Positions 6,912 to 12,634 of a DNA stretch of 22,806 nt are shown here, piece after piece. Every line of letters starts with the position of its first letter. Position 1 is the stretch's first letter. The position numbers and the translations under genes are program-made. This stretch comes from Rhizobacter sp. (lineage in GTDB: Bacteria; Pseudomonadota; Gammaproteobacteria; Burkholderiales; Burkholderiaceae_C). Location: contig JACMKJ010000510.1 in the NCBI GenBank assembly GCA_014380155.1, forward strand, positions 1-22,806. The letters run 5' to 3'. Under the pieces are notes generated by a model, which had not been told where the DNA came from, ran no database searches, and saw only the letters and a program-made list of their open reading frames with translations.

Positions 6912-7883
6912 TCAAAAGGCAATCTGTGCAGACAGGTAGGCACCTGTTTGGCGACGCTTGACCACCCCCGGCACGATCTTTCCGAGGTCCACATAGGCGG
7001 CTGTGAGCGAGAAGTGCTTGCTCGGCGCCCAGGCGACAAACAGGTCGGCCCAATCGTCTTCTTTCAGGGTCTCTGGGCCGGTGTATGTGGTGAGCGCGTT
7101 GTTGTCCTTCAGGTTGTCAGGCTTGGCGCGGTACTCAACGCCGATGGCCACGCTCTTGTGCAGCAGGTACGCCACAGAAAACTCAGGCTGCAGTTTGTAG
7201 CTGGTGTGGTCTGTAGCGCCGAAGCCGAGCAGCCCGTTCTGGTTGGCCTTGGTCGCACGCAGCGTGGCGTTGACCAGAATGCCTGGCGAGAGAAAGAGTT
7301 TGGTCGCACTGACGTAGACATCGACGCCGCTGTCTTTGGCGCCAAATGACTCGAGCACCGGTGCCAGCGGGCCGGAGCGGGCCTTCTTGTACTGGAGGCC
7401 GGCGGCGATCTGCGGCATCCAGGTGTCGCTGTCGAGCACGGCGTCACCGGCGAGGCGCACCTTCGCACCGAAGATGTCTTGCTTCAGTCGCAGGTTGGTG
7501 AAAGTGGGATCGCTCAGCACGCTTGCCAGCGCACCACCCACCGGGCCGGTGTCGAACTCTTGCGTTGCAATCGACAGCTCAACCCGGTCGCCGTAGCTCG
7601 CGGCTGCGCCATAGGCCTTGAGTCCGTAGTCCTGCGTTTTCACGCGCGTTGCGAACGCCGAACCACCGATCTCACCCGCAGTGGCATACCCGCCAGTCAC
7701 GGCCCAGGGTGTGAGGCCACCACCGGCAGCACCGTCGATGCTGCTCACACCACCGGTCAGCAGCAGCTTGCCGCTGAAGGTGGTGGGGCTGGCGGGCTGC
7801 GCCAGCACCGGCGCAACGGTCAGGGCCAGCGGCAAGGTGCAGGCGAATGCCGTGCAGTGGCTTCGCAGGGCTCGAAAGGACAT
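6912..7883 (-). CDS. DUF3034-family outer-membrane beta-barrel protein, 323 aa
   Basis: The ATG at 7883 is preceded by an AGGAGA site. A signal peptide (about residues 1-28, ending PVLA) leads into alternating beta-strand sequence. It begins FSGKLLLTGGVSSIDGAAGGGLTPWA, a pattern I associate with DUF3034, and includes the segments VELSIATQEFDTG and SVAIGVEYRAKPDN. The chain ends in phenylalanine (AYLSAQIAF), the usual C-terminal signal of BAM-assembled outer-membrane proteins. Biological function of the family is unknown. It is the first gene of the minus-strand set with the truncated hemoglobin, cupredoxin and FMN dehydrogenase, so it may provide a channel or an outer-membrane anchor for that system. 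Confidence 0.85.
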   Translation of the reverse strand: MSFRALRSHCTAFACTLPLALTVAPVLAQPASPTTFSGKLLLTGGVSSIDGAAGGGLTPWAVTGGYATAGEIGGSAFATRVKTQDYGLKAYGAAASYGDRVELSIATQEFDTGPVGGALASVLSDPTFTNLRLKQDIFGAKVRLAGDAVLDSDTWMPQIAAGLQYKKARSGPLAPVLESFGAKDSGVDVYVSATKLFLSPGILVNATLRATKANQNGLLGFGATDHTSYKLQPEFSVAYLLHKSVAIGVEYRAKPDNLKDNNALTTYTGPETLKEDDWADLFVAWAPSKHFSLTAAYVDLGKIVPGVVKRRQTGAYLSAQIAF

Positions 7884-7986
7884 GCGTCTTCTCCTTGTGT
7901 CGGTTGAACAGGGCTCGACGACTACTTACGCGGCACCGTTACGTCTGGATGCAATTGAATGTGTGCACTAGTTGGCAGCCGGCGCA
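7884..7986 (-). promoter_or_regulatory. Likely promoter region of the DUF3034 operon
   Basis: This 103-bp gap lies between the dinB stop and the DUF3034 start. It is locally richer in A/T than the flanking genes (GATGCAATTGAATGTG at 7949-7964), and it is the only gap upstream of the four-gene set. A spaced TGCA...TGCA dyad is visible at about 7951-7968. I cannot assign a convincing -35/-10 pair, and dinB read-through is also possible. Confidence 0.35.
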
Positions 7987-9222
7987 TCAGTTTTCAGAAG
8001 GCGGTGCGGCGTCGAACAGTGGCATCGGCGCATGGTACGCAGCGGGTGCCTCCTGTGCCATCAGTGGGGCCTCGGTCCCATGAGGGTCCACCAGGTTGGC
8101 CAGTTTGGCCAGGTTGCCAGCGCGCACGCCCAGCAGGCGCAGGCGGCGGGTGAGGTCGACACGCTTCAGGCATTCGCCGGCCGCGCGGCGGATGCTGCGG
8201 GCGTCGAGGGTGTGAGCCGGCAGGGTGAGGTCGCGGGTGACGATCTTGAAATCATCGAAGCGCAGCTTGATGCCGATGGTCTTGCTGGCGTAGCCCTTGC
8301 GCGCGAGGTCGTCGGCGAGCTCGAAGCACAGGTCGGTGAAGATGGTGCTCAAGGTGCTGCGGTCGCGCACCGCGTGCAGGTCACGCTCGAAGGTGGTTTC
8401 GCGGCTCATCGACACCGGCTCGCTGTAGGTGACCACCGCCCGCTCGTCGCGCCCGTGGGCGGCTTCATGCAGCCAGGCGCCGTAGCTCTTGCCGAAGTTC
8501 GCGATCAGGAAAGCCGCGTCGGCCGCTGCCAGCTCGCCGATGGTGTGGATGCCATGCGCCGCGAGCTTCTCGCTTGCTTTGGGGCCGATGCCGTTGACCT
8601 TGCGCACCGCCAGCGGCCAGATGCGGGTGGGGATCTCGTCGAGACCCAGCAGCGTGAGGCCGTTGGGCTTGTCGAACTCGGAGCACATCTTCGACAAGAG
8701 CTTGTTCGGTGTGATGCCCACCGAGCAGGTCAGGCCGGTGGCGTTGAACACCGCGTCTTTCAGCGACTGGCCGGCGGCGCGGCCGGCGTCGTCTTGGGCA
8801 CCGGGGTGGTCGGTGAGGTCGATGTAGATCTCGTCGACGCCACGGTCTTCTACCAGCGGCGCCATGCTGCGCACCGCGGCCTTGAAGAGGCGCGAGTAGC
8901 GGCGGTATTCGTCGAAGTCGACCGGCAGCAGGATGGCGTCGGGTGCCAGCAGCGCCGCTTTCATCGTGCCCATGGCCGAGAACAAGCCGAGAGCACGCGC
9001 CTCGTAGGTGCTGGTGGTGAGCACGCCGCGGCCGGTGTAGTCACGCAGCCGAAAGAACTCACGGCTGCCGTCGGCACGCAACATCGGCTGGTGGCGCCGC
9101 CCGCCGCCGATCACCACCGGCAGCCCGCGCAACTCGGGGTAACGCAGCAGCTCGACCGACGCATAAAAGGCGTCCATGTCGAGGTGGGCGATCAGGCGGG
9201 GTGCAGGGGCGGCCATGGGCAT
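7987..9222 (-). CDS. dinB: Y-family DNA polymerase IV, 411 aa
   Basis: The catalytic palm opens with IAHLDMDAFYASVELLRYPE (D15, D17, with Tyr20 at the steric-gate position) and the second acidic pair is in RGVDEIYIDLT (D130-E131). The helix-hairpin-helix is seen in VNGIGPKASEKLAAHGIHTI, followed by the little-finger domain. The C-terminal PMPLFDA fits a beta-clamp binding peptide. Compared with E. coli DinB (351 aa), about 22 extra residues (roughly 42-63) lie between VVIGGGR and GVLTTSTYEAR, and the usual DEAYLD is DEIYID. The enzyme does translesion synthesis at stalled forks. A LexA box lies ten bases before the start. No Shine-Dalgarno is visible; ATG 9216 is an alternative start. Confidence 0.95.
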   Translation of the reverse strand: MPMAAPAPRLIAHLDMDAFYASVELLRYPELRGLPVVIGGGRRHQPMLRADGSREFFRLRDYTGRGVLTTSTYEARALGLFSAMGTMKAALLAPDAILLPVDFDEYRRYSRLFKAAVRSMAPLVEDRGVDEIYIDLTDHPGAQDDAGRAAGQSLKDAVFNATGLTCSVGITPNKLLSKMCSEFDKPNGLTLLGLDEIPTRIWPLAVRKVNGIGPKASEKLAAHGIHTIGELAAADAAFLIANFGKSYGAWLHEAAHGRDERAVVTYSEPVSMSRETTFERDLHAVRDRSTLSTIFTDLCFELADDLARKGYASKTIGIKLRFDDFKIVTRDLTLPAHTLDARSIRRAAGECLKRVDLTRRLRLLGVRAGNLAKLANLVDPHGTEAPLMAQEAPAAYHAPMPLFDAAPPSEN

Positions 9223-9232
9223 GTGCGAGTCA

Positions 9233-9248
9233 CTGTATTTTCATACAG
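9233..9248. promoter_or_regulatory. LexA (SOS) box upstream of dinB
   Basis: The sequence CTGTATTTTCATACAG is a CTGT-N8-ACAG dyad, the canonical gamma/beta-proteobacterial LexA operator, with the A/T-rich centre expected. It ends ten bases from the dinB start at 9222. This shows direct SOS control of the polymerase. Because it is so close to the start, the transcript leader must be very short. Confidence 0.92.
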
Positions 9249-9306
9249 CGACCTGCATTGCGCCAGTGCCTTGCTGCGGTGGGTGTGCGGGGCTGCCCCC
9301 GCTGGG

Positions 9307-10065
9307 TCAGGGGGCGAGCAGCGAAGCCACGCCTTTTGTCAGCTCGGTGTCGACCAGGTAGCGCAGGCGCTCGATCTTGTCGGCCGGGCTCAGCGTGTCC
9401 CAGGGGTTGTAGGCCTCTTTGTTGGCCGTACTCGTCATGGTCGAGGCCTCGATGGACTTCTGTCGCAACACGGCAGACGACCCCAGATCGACCAGCGACA
9501 GCCGCATGAACGCGAACGGGGCCAGGAAGCCGGTGCTCTGGCGTCGGGTTTTGACGTTGAGCATCTCAGTCACATTGTCGATGTAGAAACCCAGCCCTTC
9601 GACCACGCCGCTGCCAACTTTGGCGCCGTCGGCCTGCATGCGTGCTTCTGCGCGGAACTTGGTCACGAGCAGCAGGTGCGTGGCGCCGTCGGCTTTCAAT
9701 GCCGAGTGAATCGCCTCCGGCAAGACCAACTTGCCGTCGCTGAAGAAGCGGTCCTGGCGTGTGAACAAGCTGGGTGAGGCCAACTCGAACAACTGGCTTC
9801 GCGGCTTGTCGGGCTGGGCGTTCAGGGCCTTTTCAATCGTGCTGAGCGCGATCCTGTCGAACAGGCCGTCGGTCATATCGATGGTTTCCCGCCGGTTCCT
9901 GTCGATGTTGCTGCCCGTGCTCATCTGGTAGGTCACCACACTCATCTTGTCGCCAATGAGCGAGATCACTGCGTAGGTGCGCGGGCCTTCGGCAGCGCTT
10001 GCCGCGGTGGCCATTCCCAGCCATGCCGTACCACAGAGAACCCAGGCTACCAGTCGACGTTTCAT
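9307..10065 (-). CDS. Exported hypothetical protein, 252 aa
   Basis: I do not recognise a named family. The ATG at 10065 is preceded by GTGAGAA and opens a signal peptide (MKRRLVAWVLCGTAWLGMAT, cleavage after ASA near residue 24). An upstream in-frame TTG would add five residues. The mature chain is about 228 residues, with no cysteine and no later membrane span, so it is probably a soluble periplasmic protein. Recognisable pieces are TYAVISLIGDKMSVVTYQ, a strand ATHLLLVTKFRAEARM and FMRLSLVDLGSSAVLRQKS. The alternation suggests an alpha/beta fold with a repeated strand-loop-strand unit. It is divergent from the methionine aminopeptidase gene. Confidence 0.75.
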   Translation of the reverse strand: MKRRLVAWVLCGTAWLGMATAASAAEGPRTYAVISLIGDKMSVVTYQMSTGSNIDRNRRETIDMTDGLFDRIALSTIEKALNAQPDKPRSQLFELASPSLFTRQDRFFSDGKLVLPEAIHSALKADGATHLLLVTKFRAEARMQADGAKVGSGVVEGLGFYIDNVTEMLNVKTRRQSTGFLAPFAFMRLSLVDLGSSAVLRQKSIEASTMTSTANKEAYNPWDTLSPADKIERLRYLVDTELTKGVASLLAP

Positions 10066-10102
10066 TGTTTTCTCACTCAATCTGCGAAGTGCCGTATTGC
10101 AG

Positions 10103-10120
10103 CACAGCTGGGCGGCTGTG
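10103..10120. repeat. Inverted repeat in the divergent promoter region (first)
   Basis: CACAGC-TGGGCG-GCTGTG is a perfect 6-bp dyad with a 6-base spacer, lying between the start of the exported hypothetical protein and the aminopeptidase gene. No T-run follows on either strand, so an operator is more likely than a terminator. Confidence 0.5.
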
Positions 10121-10140
10121 GGCGAGTCGGGGCGCGCGTG

Positions 10141-10170
10141 AGGGTCGATCCGCTACAGTCGAACGACCCT
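10141..10170. promoter_or_regulatory. Inverted repeat enclosing a -10-like element before map
   Basis: AGGGTCG (10141-10147) and CGACCCT (10164-10170) form a perfect 7-bp dyad separated by 16 bases. The spacer contains TACAGT (10154-10159), a plausible -10 element 34 bases before the aminopeptidase ATG. No good -35 is seen. A repressor bound here would cover the start of transcription. Confidence 0.45.
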
Positions 10171-10187
10171 GATCCACCGCCCTTTCC

Positions 10188-10934
10188 ATGACCATCGAGA
10201 CCCAAGACGACGTCGACGGACTGCAACGCATCGGTCGCGTTGTGTCTCTCGTTCTGCAGCACATGCTCGACGTCATCGAGCCCGGCATGACCACCCGCGA
10301 GCTCGATGCGATCGGGGCGCAACTGCTGGCGCAACACGGTGCACGTTCGGCGCCGCAGCTCACCTACGGGTTTCCGGGCGCCACCTGCATCAGCATCAAT
10401 GAAGAAGCGGCCCACGGCATTCCCGGAGACCGCGTGATCTGCGCGGGCGACCTGGTGAACGTCGACGTGTCGGCCGAGCTGGGCGGCTACTTTGCCGACA
10501 CCGGCGGCACACGCGCCGTGCCGCCCACGACCGCTTTGCAAACGCGCCTGTGCCATGCCACACGCGAAGCCCTGAAGGCCGCCATGAAGCAGGCGCGTGC
10601 CGGCGCGCCGATCAACGCCATCGGTGGCGCGATCGAGCGCACCGCACGGGCCTACCGCTTCAAGGTGATCGAGAACCTGGCCAGCCACGGCGTGGGCCGC
10701 GCGCTGCACGAAGAGCCGACGGAAATTCTGGGTTACCGCGACCCGGGCGACACCCGTGTGCTGCGCGAAGGCCAGGTCATCACCATCGAGCCCTTTCTCT
10801 CCACCCGCAGCCGCATCGTCGAAGAAGCGGCCGATGGCTGGACGCTGGTCGCAGCCCCCGGCAACCTTTCGGCGCAATATGAGCACACCATGATCATCAC
10901 GCGCGGTGCGCCGATCGTTGTCACGACCCTTTGA
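10188..10934 (+). CDS. map: Type I methionine aminopeptidase, 248 aa
   Basis: All residues of the pita-bread fold active site are visible: substrate His76 (EEAAHGIPG) and metal ligands Asp93 (LVNVDVS), Asp104 (YFADTGGT), His167 (ASHGVGRALH), Glu201 (ITIEPF) and Glu232 (QYEHT). It removes the initiator methionine from new proteins in the cytoplasm. Length is slightly under the E. coli enzyme (264 aa), with no N-terminal extension. The gene is not next to rpsB/tsf, the usual housekeeping site, so it may be a second paralog. It is followed after one base by the GFA-family region and appears to lead a three-gene unit. Confidence 0.95.
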   Translation: MTIETQDDVDGLQRIGRVVSLVLQHMLDVIEPGMTTRELDAIGAQLLAQHGARSAPQLTYGFPGATCISINEEAAHGIPGDRVICAGDLVNVDVSAELGGYFADTGGTRAVPPTTALQTRLCHATREALKAAMKQARAGAPINAIGGAIERTARAYRFKVIENLASHGVGRALHEEPTEILGYRDPGDTRVLREGQVITIEPFLSTRSRIVEEAADGWTLVAAPGNLSAQYEHTMIITRGAPIVVTTL

Positions 10935-10941
10935 GATGGTC

Positions 10942-11355
10942 ATGACCTACACCGCTCACTGCCTGTGCGAAGGTGTGAAGTTCCGCATCAGCGGCGAGCT
11001 GCAGCCGATCCAGGTGTGCCATTGCGTGCAATGCCGCAAGGCGCAGGGCACGGTGTTTGCCACCAACATGCCGGTGGCGCGCTCGGCCTTTCACCTCGAC
11101 AGTGGTGCCGAGCTGGTGACCGAATATGAGTCGTCGCCCGGCAAGAAGCGGGCGTTTTGCAAGCGCTGCGGCTCGCCCCTCTACAGCCGCCGAGATGACC
11201 TGCCCGAGGTGCTGCGCATCCGCGCCGGGCTCATCAACGAGCCGCTCGCGGTGCGGCCGGCAGCCCACTTCTACGTGGCCAGCAAGGCGAATTGGTGGAG
11301 CATCGAAGACGGGCTGCCCCAGTTTGCCGCGGCCTACACTGCACCCAACCCCTGA
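10942..11355 (+). CDS. GFA / CENP-V family zinc protein, 137 aa
   Basis: The cysteine pattern is that of the glutathione-dependent formaldehyde-activating family: C7-x-C9 (HCLCEG), C26-x-C28-x2-C31 (VCHCVQCRK) and C73-x2-C76 (FCKRCGSPLY). These form the two zinc sites, and the chain ends with the typical segment HFYVASKANWWSIEDGLPQF. Most members are not proven formaldehyde enzymes, so only the fold is claimed. ATG 10942 is preferred because MTYTAHCLC is the usual beginning and GAGATGG lies just upstream; ATG 10936 is possible. The aminopeptidase stop is seven bases upstream, so the genes are coupled. Confidence 0.9.
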   Translation: MTYTAHCLCEGVKFRISGELQPIQVCHCVQCRKAQGTVFATNMPVARSAFHLDSGAELVTEYESSPGKKRAFCKRCGSPLYSRRDDLPEVLRIRAGLINEPLAVRPAAHFYVASKANWWSIEDGLPQFAAAYTAPNP

Positions 11356-11363
11356 CCACCCAC

Positions 11364-12587
11364 GTGCTTGACTTCGAAGCCGCCCCCATAGAGTCGTCGC
11401 AGATGCGGCGTGCCGGCAAGGGCTTGCTGTCGCTCGCGCTGATGGACGCGCGCAACCACACGCTGCGCTGGATGAGCGCGCTGGAGGCTGCGCTCACCGA
11501 GCCGCCGTTGGGTGTGCCGATGCAGCCCGAGCTGAACCCACCGTTGTGGTCGCTTGGCCACCTGGGCTGGTTCCAGGAGTACTGGATCTCGCGCAACGTG
11601 CAACGCCAACGCGGCGAACACGCCGACCCCGGGTCGCTGCGGCTCGCGTCCATCGACCCGTTTTCCGACGAGTGGTACGACCCCACGCTCGCGCCCCACG
11701 GCGCCCGCTGGCAACTGCCGCTGCCGCACGCGCAGGCCACACGCCAGTACCTGGCCGACACGCTCGAGACCACGCTCGAGCTGCTGGAACACACGCCCGA
11801 AGAAGACGGTGCCATGTACTTCTATCGCCTGGCGCTGTTTCGTGAAGACATGCAGTGCGAGGCCTTTGCCGAGATGTCGCAGACGCTGGGCTTCGACGCC
11901 GGCTTGCTGCCCTTGCTTGGCACCCTGGCCACACGCGTCCCGCTCTTGTTCCCGGCCTCACGCTGGTCGCTCGGCACCGGGCCGCATGGGTTTGCCTTCG
12001 ACAACGAGCGCCCGGCGCACGAGCACGCCGTGCCCGAGTTCGAGATCGATGCGCAGCCCATCACCTGGGCGCAGTACTGCGAGTTTGTCGAAGACGGTGG
12101 GTATGACGACGTGTCGCAATGGTCGTCTGAAGGCTGGGCCTGGGTGCAACAAGAAGGCCGGCGCACACCGCGCCATGTGGACCAGATGCGCCAAAGCGTG
12201 ATGCTGCAGCGCTTCGGCAAGCTCACCCGCGTGCCGATGAGCCAACCCGCCATGCATGTGAGCTGGTACGAAGCCGACGCCTGGTGCCGCTGGGCGGGCC
12301 GGCGCCTGCCCACCGAGCTGGAGTGGGAGCTGGCAGCGCACACCGGTCCGTCTCGCGGCCTGCGCTTCGGCCAGGTGTGGGAGTGGACGGCGGGGAGCTT
12401 TCGCCCCTACCCGGGCTTCACCCCAGGCCCGGACCGCAGCTACTCGCAGCCGGCGTTCGGCGCCCACAAGGTCTTGCGCGGCGCGTCTTTTGCCACACGC
12501 GAACGCATGCGCAACCCGAAGTTCAGGCGCTTCCTGCTGCCACATCGAGACGATGTGTTCAGCGGGTTCCGCAGCTGCGCGATTTAG
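11364..12587 (+). CDS. EgtB/SenA-like protein (DinB-like plus FGE-sulfatase domain) with altered iron site, about 407 aa
   Basis: The layout is that of sulfoxide/selenoneine synthases: a DinB-like four-helix N-terminal half (MDARNHTLRWMSALEAAL, WSLGHLGWFQEYWISRN) and a C-terminal FGE-sulfatase half (PITWAQYCEFVEDGGY, MHVSWYEADAWCRWAGRRLP, LRGASFATRERMR, GFRSCAI). Overall it looks most like SenA, the selenoneine-forming relative of EgtB, from memory. EgtB binds iron by one His plus HxxxH (HEQQHQE). Here the first His is kept (H66), but the second motif reads REDMQCE, with Arg160 and Gln164 in place of both His. Start GTG 11364 is nine bases after the GFA stop; ATG 11403 is an alternative, giving 394 residues. 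No senB or senC is in the window. Activity is doubtful or changed. Confidence 0.8.
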   Translation: MLDFEAAPIESSQMRRAGKGLLSLALMDARNHTLRWMSALEAALTEPPLGVPMQPELNPPLWSLGHLGWFQEYWISRNVQRQRGEHADPGSLRLASIDPFSDEWYDPTLAPHGARWQLPLPHAQATRQYLADTLETTLELLEHTPEEDGAMYFYRLALFREDMQCEAFAEMSQTLGFDAGLLPLLGTLATRVPLLFPASRWSLGTGPHGFAFDNERPAHEHAVPEFEIDAQPITWAQYCEFVEDGGYDDVSQWSSEGWAWVQQEGRRTPRHVDQMRQSVMLQRFGKLTRVPMSQPAMHVSWYEADAWCRWAGRRLPTELEWELAAHTGPSRGLRFGQVWEWTAGSFRPYPGFTPGPDRSYSQPAFGAHKVLRGASFATRERMRNPKFRRFLLPHRDDVFSGFRSCAI

Positions 12588-12634
12588 CTGCCCCGCAGGC
12601 CCATGGGCGCGGCAACCACGCCGCATACTTGGGT

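Noticed and set aside
7972..9777. Plus-strand open frame of 601 codons
   Set aside because: It runs antisense across dinB and the exported hypothetical gene, with the amino-acid bias of a GC-rich shadow frame and no domain I recognise.
10192..10934. Possible link of the aminopeptidase to creatinase or proline peptidase branches
   Set aside because: The His76, Asp93, Asp104, His167, Glu201, Glu232 set and the short length match type I methionine aminopeptidase.
12599..12624. Palindrome GCCCATGGGC and small hairpin GCGGC-N6-GCCGC before the CheB-CheR gene, considered as a terminator
   Set aside because: There is no T-run, the stem is short, and such GC dyads are frequent by chance at this base composition.
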